This document shows positions 1-7,668 of a DNA stretch of 64,000 bases, one piece after another. Both the position numbers and the translations under genes were made by a program. How positions within the stretch are numbered: position 1 is the first letter of the stretch; each line of letters opens with the position of its first letter. Location: assembly GCF_051859125.1 (NCBI RefSeq), contig NZ_JBHYGG010000269.1, forward strand, positions 1-64,000, read 5' to 3'. Below the pieces are notes generated by a model that saw only the letters and a program-made list of their open reading frames with translations, searched no databases and was not told the DNA's origin. Source of the stretch: Gemmata sp051859125. GTDB taxonomy: Bacteria; Planctomycetota; Planctomycetia; Gemmatales; Gemmataceae.

Positions 1-2
1 GT

Positions 3-66
3 CGAGCCACGGGGTTCACCCCCGTGGTGGCCTGCTCCGCACCACGGGGGTGAACCCCGTGGCTCG
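3..66. repeat. Perfect 26-bp inverted repeat (hairpin) at window start
   Basis: Positions 3-28 and 41-66 are exact reverse complements separated by a 12-nt loop. The arm core reads ccacggggttcacccccgtg. It lies 11 nt after the stop of the minus-strand DUF1549 gene, so it could act as a transcription terminator, although no T-run follows. The same ccNNGGGGTT...CCCC style of hairpin recurs at 16290, 23045 and, degenerately, near 45012. It therefore looks like a dispersed intergenic repeat family and not a one-off terminator. Confidence 0.75.
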
Positions 67-77
67 AAAGCAGGGGG

Positions 78-2477
78 TCAGTGGTTCAGGATGAACTCGC
101 GGGTGTTCACGAGCGCCCACATCACGTCGGTGATGCCGTCGGCGCGGGTCTTCGCGGTCCTGATCGCCTCGGCGGCGTCGGCCCGCTGCTCGGCGGTCGG
201 GAGCCGCGACAGCGTGGCGAGGAACAGTTCGTCGGCCAGTTCGTCGGGCGCGAGTTTGGACGCGGCCAGCGCCGCGACCCGGCCCTTCTTGTCGGTGAAC
301 TTCGCGAGGATGCTCGCGTCGGTCATGCGGAACAGGGTCTGGGGCAGGGCGGGCTCCGCGGCCCGCTCGCAGTCGCACGCGGTGGTGCGGGGCGGGCGGC
401 CGAAGATCCGCAGCGCGTACGCGAGGTTCGGGTTCTGCACCCGGCTCGACCCGACCTCGACGATCTTCTTGCCGACCAGCGGCTCGTCCGGCCCGGTGTA
501 CGTCTCGCTCACGCCGAGCGCCGCGTTCAGTACGTCCACGACCTGCTCGGCCATCATCGGGCGGACGTAGGCGTGCGAGAAGTTGTTCTTGTCGAAGGCG
601 TTCGTCGGGTTGGTCGCGAAATCGAGCTGGTACGTGCGGCTCATCAGCACGTCCTTCTCCAGCTTGCGGACGTCATAGTTGCTCTTCACGAACGCCGCGG
701 CCAGCGCGTCGAGGAGCCGGGCGTTGGTCGGCGGGTTCGCGAGCGAGAAGTCGTCCACGGGGTTGACGAGCCCGATGCCGAAGTAGTGCGCCCAGACGCG
801 GTTCACGAAGCTCTTCGCGAAGAACGGGTTCTCCGGGGCGGTCATCCACTCGGCGAGCTTGACGCGGGCGTCCTCGCCGGGCTTCACGGGGATCTCGGGG
901 CCGCCGAGCGCTTTCGGCGTCGGGGCGCGCCCGGTCGCCGGGTTCGGCCGCGCCCCGCGGGCCGTTGGTGAGACGAACAGCTCGCGGACCAGAAGCACGT
1001 TGTTGTTGTTCGCCTTCGGGGCGTTCTCCTTGCGGAGCTTGTTCTCCTCGTCGGCGAGCTTCTTCAGGTCCGGCGTGCTGAACTGGGTGTTGTTGAACGT
1101 GACCTGCGAGAACAGGTTCGCGAACGCCCAGTACTCGTCCTGGGTCCAGCGGTCGGTGGGGTGCTTGTGGCACTGGGCGCACTCGAGCCGCACGCCGAGG
1201 AACGCGACCGCGACCTTCTCGCCCCACTGCTCGATCGGCACCTGCGCCTGCCGCCGCCAGAACAGGTCGAGGGTCTTCTTCTCCGGGTAGTCGGTCGCGA
1301 AGCTCTTCTCGGACTGCGCGTCGATCTTCTTGGCGTCCTCCAGCCACTCGGCGGGGGCGCGGCCGTCGCGGCTGGTCGCGGTCACGATGTCGCGGACCAC
1401 CTGGTCGTACGGCACGTTGTCGGCGATTCGCTTGCGGAGCCAGTCGTGCCACATCTGCGACCGCCGCGGCTGCGTCGGCTGCGGCTGCTCCAGCGCCTGC
1501 GTGTTGTTGCCGGTCACGTCGGACAGCTTCGTCGCCCACACGGCCGCGTGCAGCGGGTGCGCGAGGAGCCGATCGATGGCCCTCTCGCGCTTCTTCGGGT
1601 CCTTGTCGGCCAGGAACTCGCGGAGTTCCTCGGGCGTCGGGAGTTGGCCGATCGTGTCGATGGTGACGCGGCGGAGGAACGTGGCGTCGCCGGCGAGGCC
1701 GGACGGCACGACGTTGAGCATCTTCAGCTTGGCGAACACCTCCGCATCGACGTAGTTGACCTCGGGCACCTTCGGGTACCCGCCGCGCTGTGGCGGCGTC
1801 GGCACCAGCACGCGGATCGCACGGATGCTCCCGCGGTACAGGACCGTGAGGCCGGCGTCGCCGGGCTGCCGCGGGGTGAGCTGGCCGAGCGGCGACAGGG
1901 CCGCGATCGCGTCGTCGGTGATGCGGAAGTCGCAGAACGGGGTGATGTCTTCGGTCGTGCCGTCGGTGAACGTCGCGGTCACCTTCACCTGGAGCGGCTT
2001 GTCGTTGGCGAGCAGCGCGAAGTCCTTCGGGGTCACTTCGAGCTTCTCGATCGCGCCGCTGCCGGGGGTCCACTTCGCCCCGGCCCGCACCCACTCGCGG
2101 AACACGCCGTACACCCACGAGTCCCTGCCGAACCGCATCCCGCCGTCGTGGGCGGCTTGGCCGGTCGCCTTAAGGAGCAGCAGCGACTCGTCGGGCTTCA
2201 CGGCGGTGATGCGGCGGCCGAGGTTGTCGCGGGTCAGGCCGGCGAAGTCGATCCCCGGCTCGTACCCGAACAGGCTCAGGCGGAACCCGCCCTTGCCCTG
2301 GAACGACCCGTGGCAGCTCCCCGAGTTGCACCCGACCTTCGACAGCAGCCCCATGACGTGCCGCTCGAAGTCCACGGCCGGCAGCGTGCCGCCGGTGGGC
2401 AGCGCGACCTGCGCCGACGCCGCGACGGGGGTGGCCACGCAAACAACAAGTGCGAACAGAAAGCGCGTGGGGAGCAT
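78..2477 (-). CDS. DUF1549/DUF1553 domain protein with cytochrome-type motifs (PSCyt2/PSD1 family)
   Basis: This is a 799-aa exported protein. The N-terminus (MLPTRFLFALVVCVATPVAASAQ) is a clear signal peptide, which fixes the start. At about residues 50-58 there is a GCNSGSCHG motif, a spaced cysteine pair followed by CH. Near the middle there is a canonical CXXCH haem-attachment motif (CAQCHKHP). The order of an N-terminal cytochrome-like part, DUF1549 and C-terminal DUF1553 (ending EFILNH) is typical of planctomycete PSCyt2/PSD1 proteins. These usually sit next to a DUF1501 gene and are thought to act together at the cell surface; their biochemical role is unknown. Here the DUF1501 partner is about 1.9 kb away, upstream on the same strand, with other genes between. 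No strong Shine-Dalgarno sequence is visible. Confidence 0.9.
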   Translation of the reverse strand: MLPTRFLFALVVCVATPVAASAQVALPTGGTLPAVDFERHVMGLLSKVGCNSGSCHGSFQGKGGFRLSLFGYEPGIDFAGLTRDNLGRRITAVKPDESLLLLKATGQAAHDGGMRFGRDSWVYGVFREWVRAGAKWTPGSGAIEKLEVTPKDFALLANDKPLQVKVTATFTDGTTEDITPFCDFRITDDAIAALSPLGQLTPRQPGDAGLTVLYRGSIRAIRVLVPTPPQRGGYPKVPEVNYVDAEVFAKLKMLNVVPSGLAGDATFLRRVTIDTIGQLPTPEELREFLADKDPKKRERAIDRLLAHPLHAAVWATKLSDVTGNNTQALEQPQPTQPRRSQMWHDWLRKRIADNVPYDQVVRDIVTATSRDGRAPAEWLEDAKKIDAQSEKSFATDYPEKKTLDLFWRRQAQVPIEQWGEKVAVAFLGVRLECAQCHKHPTDRWTQDEYWAFANLFSQVTFNNTQFSTPDLKKLADEENKLRKENAPKANNNNVLLVRELFVSPTARGARPNPATGRAPTPKALGGPEIPVKPGEDARVKLAEWMTAPENPFFAKSFVNRVWAHYFGIGLVNPVDDFSLANPPTNARLLDALAAAFVKSNYDVRKLEKDVLMSRTYQLDFATNPTNAFDKNNFSHAYVRPMMAEQVVDVLNAALGVSETYTGPDEPLVGKKIVEVGSSRVQNPNLAYALRIFGRPPRTTACDCERAAEPALPQTLFRMTDASILAKFTDKKGRVAALAASKLAPDELADELFLATLSRLPTAEQRADAAEAIRTAKTRADGITDVMWALVNTREFILNH

Positions 2478-2732
2478 GGCAGCGCTCGGGTCGGTTCGGC
2501 GGGTGGGGAGGAGCCCCCGGGTGGCGTGCGTTCGACTGGGCGGGAGGTGCGGTCGGGGTGGCAGCCCGGGACCGCACCGGAAGTCACAGCATCAAACCGC
2601 CGCGACGCACCGAAGTTTCGCACGGTTCCCGAATCGTGCAAGAATTTTCGCCCGAATCCGGCTCCCCAACCGGGGCCGAGTGCGTACCGTCACCTCAAGT
2701 GTCCGACCCGTGCTGACTTTCGGGCCGCTCCC

Positions 2733-3845
2733 GTGCCTGAACTCGTCAACCTGATCCTCGTGCTGGCGGTCGTCGCGGCGGCGTGCGCCCTGCCGGGGGT
2801 GTTCCTCGTGCTGCGGCGAATGGCGCTCGTCTCCGACGCCATCGGCCACGTCCTGCTCCTCGGCATCGTCCTGGCGTACTTCGTCGTCCGCGACGCCGAC
2901 TCGCCGTGGCTCCTGGTCGGGGCGGCGCTCACCGGCCTGCTCACGGTCGCACTGGTCGAAGCGCTCCAGCGCACCAAGCTCGTGAAGGCCGACGCCGCGA
3001 TCGGCCTCGTGTTCCCGGCGCTGTTCGCGCTCGGCGTCGTGCTCGTGTCCGTCTCGCACCTCCGCAGCGCGCACCTCGACATCGACCGCGTCCTTCTGGG
3101 GCAGCCCGACCTCGCCACGGTCCCGCGGTTCCCGATCTTCGGAACGGTCGTCGCGCCGGTGTGGGTGATGGGGGCGGTGCTACTGATGAATGTGGCGCTC
3201 GTGGTCGTGCTGTTCAAGGAACTGAAGCTCAGCACGTTCGACCCGGCGCTCGCCGCGAGCCTCGGGTTCCGCCCCGCGCTCATCCACTACGGCCTGATGG
3301 CGGTCGTGTCGCTGACCGCGGTGGTCGCGTTCGACGCAGTGGGGCCGGTGCTGGTGGTCGGGTTCTTCGTGGTGCCGGCCGCGGCCGCGTTCCTGCTCAC
3401 GGACCGCCTCGGCGTGATGTTGCTCCTCGCGGCTCTGATCGGCGCACTCGGTGCGGCCGTCGGGGTGTTCGTGGCGGACCGCGTGGACGCGAACACCTCC
3501 GGCACCGTGGCCGTGGCGCTCGGGCTGCTGTTCGGGCTGGTGTTCCTGTTCGCGCCGGGGCGGGGGCAGGTGGCGTTGCTGTTCAAGCGGTTCGCGAACC
3601 GGCGGGCGTTCGAGGTGACGATGCTCGCGGTTCACCTGTACCAGCACGAGGGCACGCCCGCGGAGGCGTCCGAGGCTCGGCTCGACGAACTGTACACGCA
3701 CCTCGACTGGCCCCCGGCCCGCGTGGCGACGGTAGTGGCTCGTGCGACGGCGAGTGGCCTCGTCACGCGCTCGGGGGACTTGCTGAAGCTGACGGAGTCG
3801 GGCCGCGACCGGGCGGGAGCGGTGTTCGGCCAGCGAACGAGTTGA
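2733..3845 (+). CDS. Metal-type ABC transporter permease (ABC-3 / ZnuB-MntB-TroD family) with C-terminal winged-helix-like domain
   Basis: A 370-aa protein from a GTG start (gtgcctgaactc). The much longer upstream open frame is low-complexity shadow sequence, and the family N-terminus begins at this GTG. Residues 1-280 contain about eight hydrophobic helices, with VLRRMALVSDAIGHVLLLG near the start as in ABC-3 permeases that import zinc, manganese or iron. Residues about 285-370 are hydrophilic and helical (VTMLAVHLYQHEG, then RVATVVARATASGLVTRSGD), resembling a DtxR/MntR-like winged-helix. Such fusions exist in some Mn/Fe permeases. No ATPase or solute-binding gene lies beside it, so it is an orphan subunit in this window. 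It is divergent from the DUF1549 gene, with a 255-bp shared upstream region. Confidence 0.85.
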   Translation: MPELVNLILVLAVVAAACALPGVFLVLRRMALVSDAIGHVLLLGIVLAYFVVRDADSPWLLVGAALTGLLTVALVEALQRTKLVKADAAIGLVFPALFALGVVLVSVSHLRSAHLDIDRVLLGQPDLATVPRFPIFGTVVAPVWVMGAVLLMNVALVVVLFKELKLSTFDPALAASLGFRPALIHYGLMAVVSLTAVVAFDAVGPVLVVGFFVVPAAAAFLLTDRLGVMLLLAALIGALGAAVGVFVADRVDANTSGTVAVALGLLFGLVFLFAPGRGQVALLFKRFANRRAFEVTMLAVHLYQHEGTPAEASEARLDELYTHLDWPPARVATVVARATASGLVTRSGDLLKLTESGRDRAGAVFGQRTS

Positions 3846-3856
3846 AGACGAGAGGC

Positions 3857-4346
3857 AGATTGGCCGCAAAAAAGCACAAAAGTCACAAAAGAAGACCAGT
3901 TGCGATCAACGCAGGGAGTCACCGAGGATGTACTTCTTGATGAAGTACCGCGGAGCGCCAAAGTTGATGAGCAACCCGTGCTCCATCCGCGAACACCGGA
4001 GGTAGCCGAGGAGTTGAGCCGTGTGCTCGTCAACGACGCCGCGGACGGCCTTCAGTTCGACGATCAGGATGTTCTCCACGAACATGTCGGCAAAGAACTC
4101 CCCGAGAACAGTTCCGTCCTCGTCGTACACCGCGAGCGGGTGCTGCGGGACGACGTTGATGCCCTGCTTCCGGAGGCGGTGGACCATTGCGTTCTCGTAC
4201 ACCTTCTCCAGGTGCCCGTTGCACAGGTACTCGTGAATCTCGAACCCGGTCTGGCGCACGATGTCGCACAAGTCGAACACGGTGTTCCAGGGCTTCATGT
4301 CATCGCTCTTCTTTTGTGACTTTTGTGCTTTCTTGCGGCCAATCTT
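3857..4346. mobile_element. Candidate small mobile unit: GxxExxY gene between 39-bp inverted repeats
   Basis: Arms at 3857-3895 and 4308-4346 are inverted copies with 38 of 39 positions identical; the core is agcacaaaagtcacaaaaga. They enclose exactly one gene, the GxxExxY protein at 3906-4298. The unit fills the space between the ABC permease stop (3845) and the DUF1501 stop (4350). The arms are A/T-richer than anything nearby. I saw no transposase and no obvious target-site duplication, so mobility is inferred from the compact repeat-gene-repeat layout. GxxExxY genes in other bacteria are, from general knowledge, often embedded in such simple repeats. Confidence 0.55.
3906..4298 (-). CDS. 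GxxExxY family protein (PD-(D/E)XK-like fold)
   Basis: A 130-aa protein with the defining motif: G28, E31 and Y34 in GHLEKVYENAM. Downstream segments (EFFADMFVENILIVELKAV, then ENILIVELK with the E-x-K of PD-(D/E)XK folds, then AQLLGYLRC and GLLINFGA) match the family closely. The length is normal for the family. Function is unproven; a nuclease-like fold is predicted from the family. The gene sits alone between near-perfect inverted repeats, convergent with the ABC permease, which suggests it arrived as a unit. The start follows the right-hand repeat directly. Confidence 0.9.
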   Translation of the reverse strand: MKPWNTVFDLCDIVRQTGFEIHEYLCNGHLEKVYENAMVHRLRKQGINVVPQHPLAVYDEDGTVLGEFFADMFVENILIVELKAVRGVVDEHTAQLLGYLRCSRMEHGLLINFGAPRYFIKKYILGDSLR

Positions 4347-4349
4347 GAT

Positions 4350-5723
4350 TCAAAACAGCTCCTCGATCGGTCGGCCGCTCGGGAGGACCGCGATGGGCCG
4401 GCCGTTGCTCGTGTAGCTCGCTTCGGTGTCCACGCCGAGGTGCTTGTACACGGTCGCGAGGACGTCTTGGGGGGTCTTCGGGTTGGTCTTCGGGAACGCG
4501 CCGAGGGCGTCCGACTCGCCGACCACGCGGCCGCCCTTGACCGGCCCGCCCGCCAGCACGCCGCTAAAGACATTCGGGTAGTGGTCGCGGCCCGCGTCGT
4601 TGTTCACCTTCGGGGTGCGGCCGAACTCGCCCCACGCCAGCACCAGCGTCGTCTCCAGCAGCCCGCGGGCGTCGAGGTCGTCGATCAGCGCCGTGAACGC
4701 CTGGTCCCACCGCGGCAGGAACCCGTCGCGGAGCGACTCGAACCCCTTCACGTGCGTGTCCCACCAGCGGCAGTCGACCGTGACCAGCCGCACGCCGGCC
4801 TCGACGAGCCGCCGGGCCAGGATCATACGCTGCGCCCAGTTCGGCGCGCCGCACCGGTTCGCCGCCTTCGGGTCGTAGGACGGCCGGAACCCGTACCGCT
4901 CGCGGAGCTTCATCGGCTCCTTGTCGAGGTCGAAGGCGTCGCGGGCCGCCTCGGACGTGAGGATCTCCCACGCCTTCGCCTGGAACTTGTCGGCCGCCTC
5001 GACCTGCCCGGTGCGGTCGGCGTCGCGGCGCATCGTGTCGAAGTCGCGGAGCAGCGTCTTGCGGTCGCCGACCTGGTCGAGCGTCACGCCCGACGCGAGC
5101 TGGAAGTTCGGCAGCTTGAACGGCCCGACGGTGGCCGGGTCGGCCTGCGTCTCGAACGGCTTGTGCGCGACGCCGAGGTACGCCGAGCCGGTCCCCGGGT
5201 TCATCCGCGGGATCATCACGTAGGGCGGCATGGACGGGTTCAGGTGCCCGAGTTGCTTCGAGACGACGCTGCCGACGCTCGGGTAGATGTTCTCGCTCGG
5301 GTCCGGACCGGGGTTGTACCCGGTGAAGCAGATCTGGTCGCCCGCCGAGTGCCCCGCGTCATGGTGGTGCAGGCTGCGAACGATCGACCACTTGTGCATC
5401 ATCTTCGCGGACAGCGGCATCATGTCCGAGAGCCGGATGCCGGGCACGCTCGTGTTCATCACCCCGAACTCGCCGCGGACCTCGACCGGCGCGTCGGGCT
5501 TCGGGTCCCACATGTCGTGGTGGCTCGGCCCGCCCCGCATCCACAGGATGATGACGTTGTTGACGCTGCCCAGCGACCCGCGGGGTTTATCCCCGTGGTC
5601 CTGGGCACGCAGTAGCCCGCCCAGCGACAGCCCCGCGGTGCCGAGGATGCCGGCCTTCACGAAACTGCGGCGGTCGGTGCGGGACAGGGACGTGCGGAAG
5701 TCGTGGCAGGTGCGGGCGGGCAT
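4350..5723 (-). CDS. DUF1501 domain protein, Tat-exported sulfatase-like
   Basis: 457 aa. I start at the ATG at 5721-5723 (MPARTCHDF) because the twin-arginine signal RTDRRSFVKAGILGTAGLSL lies just after it; the upstream extension is unconvincing. The rest is a typical DUF1501 protein: VNNVIILWMRGGPSHHDMWD near residue 55, then LAWGEFGRTPKVNNDAGRDH and a C-terminus ending GRPIEELF. The family has an alkaline-phosphatase/sulfatase-like fold and normally pairs with DUF1549/DUF1553 proteins in planctomycetes, but substrates are unknown. One oddity is that residues about 41-49 (DHGDKPRG) are encoded by a hairpin-like stretch resembling the intergenic repeats of this genome. Confidence 0.9.
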   Translation of the reverse strand: MPARTCHDFRTSLSRTDRRSFVKAGILGTAGLSLGGLLRAQDHGDKPRGSLGSVNNVIILWMRGGPSHHDMWDPKPDAPVEVRGEFGVMNTSVPGIRLSDMMPLSAKMMHKWSIVRSLHHHDAGHSAGDQICFTGYNPGPDPSENIYPSVGSVVSKQLGHLNPSMPPYVMIPRMNPGTGSAYLGVAHKPFETQADPATVGPFKLPNFQLASGVTLDQVGDRKTLLRDFDTMRRDADRTGQVEAADKFQAKAWEILTSEAARDAFDLDKEPMKLRERYGFRPSYDPKAANRCGAPNWAQRMILARRLVEAGVRLVTVDCRWWDTHVKGFESLRDGFLPRWDQAFTALIDDLDARGLLETTLVLAWGEFGRTPKVNNDAGRDHYPNVFSGVLAGGPVKGGRVVGESDALGAFPKTNPKTPQDVLATVYKHLGVDTEASYTSNGRPIAVLPSGRPIEELF

Positions 5724-5876
5724 GAGAAGCCCTCGGGCGGGAGGAGGGAGCGGTGGCGGGACACCCGTTGCGGGTGCTGGGTGAAGCGTAACACGCGACT
5801 TCGTGGAAGGCGAGCGCCAATTCGGGGTCGAACCGGCGACGGCGATGGGGCTTGGCACCGTCCCCGTGCGGGCCGG

Positions 5877-6332
5877 TCACTTCGCCGGGACGTCGAAGTT
5901 GATCGTCTGTTCCCCGGGGGCGACGGTCGCGGTCAGGTCGGTTGATGCCGGTGCCGAGTACCGCTCGGGGACGACCCACTCGACCTTTCCGGGGACGAGG
6001 ATCTTCCCGGAGTCGTTCTTGGCCAGCTTGATCTCCTCGTCGATCGACTTCGCCTCGACCAGCTTGCCGCCCCCGACGCGGGTCGAATGGATCACGACCT
6101 TGTGGGTGCCGACGAGCGCGCCGTCGGCCGGGGCGTAGGTGGTCAGCGAGTAGGTCCCGTCGGGCATGATCGACGCGACCGCGGCCTTCCCGGCGACCGG
6201 GATGAACTGGACGGTGCCGCTGGTCACGGGCTTGCCGCCCGCGGTCACGGTCCCGGTCACCCGGCCGAGTTTCTCCCCGCCGCACCCGGCCGCCGCGAGC
6301 GCGGCGACCAGGACGAATGCGTTCGATCGCAC
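5877..6332 (-). CDS. Small lipoprotein, carboxypeptidase-regulatory-like (transthyretin-like) fold
   Basis: 151 aa from a GTG start at 6330-6332, preceded by a good ribosome binding site (gggag, 6-nt spacing). A lipobox ends the signal peptide: LVAALAAAGC with Cys17 as the lipidation site. The mature part reads as a single beta-sandwich domain (VTGTVTAGGKPVTSGTVQF, then DGTYSLTTYAPADGALVG), the pattern of carboxypeptidase regulatory-like proteins in planctomycetes. It starts 11 nt after the stop of the DUF1559 gene, so the two are almost certainly cotranscribed. This pairing is common in Gemmata-type genomes. Its job is unknown; an envelope-anchored structural partner is likely. Confidence 0.85.
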   Translation of the reverse strand: MRSNAFVLVAALAAAGCGGEKLGRVTGTVTAGGKPVTSGTVQFIPVAGKAAVASIMPDGTYSLTTYAPADGALVGTHKVVIHSTRVGGGKLVEAKSIDEEIKLAKNDSGKILVPGKVEWVVPERYSAPASTDLTATVAPGEQTINFDVPAK

Positions 6333-6343
6333 GGTCGGCTCCC

Positions 6344-7273
6344 TCAGTACGCGTTCGGGTCCGGAGTTTCGCGACCGGCGTAACTGGCCAGATCGCGGAG
6401 CGTCTGGAGGGCGGTCGACTGGGTGAGGAACTTGACGTGGCCGTCGCCGAACAGGAACTGCGAGCCGCCGAAGTGGAAGCTCCCGAACGGGAGGTCGTTC
6501 TGCTGGTCGTCGGCGATGACGGGGACCACCGTGTTGATCGAGAATGTCGTGTTCCGCAACTCGCGGTCGTACGACAGGTTCGCGGTCGCGCAGTCGGGCT
6601 TCAAGCACGCCGTGCCGGAGAGCCACCCGACCGGGCCGCCCCTGGTGCCGTCATTGTACCCCGGCCCGAGCCCCCACTTCGTGGCGTGGTAGCTCTCGCC
6701 GACGGCGAGCGTGGAACTCGTCCCGTCCGTCACGTCGGTCAGCTTGATCGGCAGGTTCACGGTGAACATGCCGTCGGTGTACACGTCGCCCCGCCACCCG
6801 TGGCTGACCCGGGCCTTCCCCCCGGCCACGCCGAAGTAGTCGCGGCGGTTCGGGAACTCGCCCCACTTCGCGTTGCTCGGGCAGGTGTAGAGGGGCATCA
6901 CCAACCCGCCGAGCGCCGAGTAGTTCCCAGCCCAACCGAGGTCGGGGGCATACTTCCCGGCGACCACACCTTGCTCGATGTACGGGAGGATCGCGGTGAA
7001 CATCCCGTTGCCGCGGCAGTCGCCCCCCGTGCAGTGCTTGGAGGTGTCAACCTGGGCCCCGGCCGGGAACCCGCCCCGGGCGTGGTGGTGGGAGTGGAGG
7101 GCGAGGCCGATCTGCCTGAAGTTGTTGGCGCACTTGGTCCGGGCGGCGGCCTCGCGGACCTTCTGCACGGCGGGGAGAAGCAGGCCGATCAGGATCGCGA
7201 TGATGGCGATGACGACCAGCAACTCGATGAGCGTGAACGCGCGGTGCCGGCTGGGGGGGCAAAAGGGGCGCAT
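6344..7273 (-). CDS. DUF1559 domain protein with prepilin-type N-terminal cleavage/methylation signal
   Basis: 309 aa. The N-terminus carries a type IV prepilin signal (RAFTLIELLVVIAIIAILIG), followed by LLPAVQKVREAAARTKCANN, the hallmark of DUF1559 proteins. The C-terminus has the family tail HFGGSQFLFGDGHVKFLTQ. These proteins are hugely expanded in planctomycetes and are presumed to be pseudopilin-like surface proteins; their functions are mostly unknown. It is the first gene of a two-gene transcript with the lipoprotein gene 11 nt downstream. Its length is normal. Confidence 0.92.
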   Translation of the reverse strand: MRPFCPPSRHRAFTLIELLVVIAIIAILIGLLLPAVQKVREAAARTKCANNFRQIGLALHSHHHARGGFPAGAQVDTSKHCTGGDCRGNGMFTAILPYIEQGVVAGKYAPDLGWAGNYSALGGLVMPLYTCPSNAKWGEFPNRRDYFGVAGGKARVSHGWRGDVYTDGMFTVNLPIKLTDVTDGTSSTLAVGESYHATKWGLGPGYNDGTRGGPVGWLSGTACLKPDCATANLSYDRELRNTTFSINTVVPVIADDQQNDLPFGSFHFGGSQFLFGDGHVKFLTQSTALQTLRDLASYAGRETPDPNAY

Positions 7274-7668
7274 GGGAGCCTCAGGGAGAGCATGAGGATG
7301 AATCGCTCACGCAGGGGCTACCCCGGGGCACTGAAATGGGGCGAACTGATATGAGCGAAAATCAGCCGACAAACAAGTGTAACACAGCACCGGGTACCAC
7401 TTCGAGAGCAATTCTTGCGAATCGCGAGGGCGTAGTGAGGTGTGGCGTGGGGATTAGTGCAGGGGGTGAAATTCGCGCGGCCGCTGTTAGTGTCGGCACG
7501 CTGGTCCGTCTTCTCTCAATGAGTCGGTGGGTTTCCGGTGGTGCGGCCGTACCGCCGCGTGTAACCCGGTCCCGGATTTGTCCTTGTGGGCCAACACCCC
7601 GACTGGCAAAATTCACCGTGTCAGCCTCCGCGGTCCCTCCTCCGCCCGACCCCGCAACGGACCCTGAT
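7274..7668. other. 395-bp intergenic region between divergent transcription units
   Basis: This region separates the minus-strand DUF1559 operon from the plus-strand cluster and must hold at least two promoters. No protein-like reading frame is visible except an N-terminal extension of the following ORF that lacks family-like composition. I see no convincing -35/-10 pair. Base composition is less GC-rich between about 7340 and 7430 than in flanking genes, which fits regulatory DNA. Confidence 0.5.

Noticed and set aside
1161..2732. Upstream extension of the ABC permease frame
   Set aside because: The extension is antisense to the DUF1549 gene and has no family similarity. The permease N-terminus begins at the GTG at 2733.
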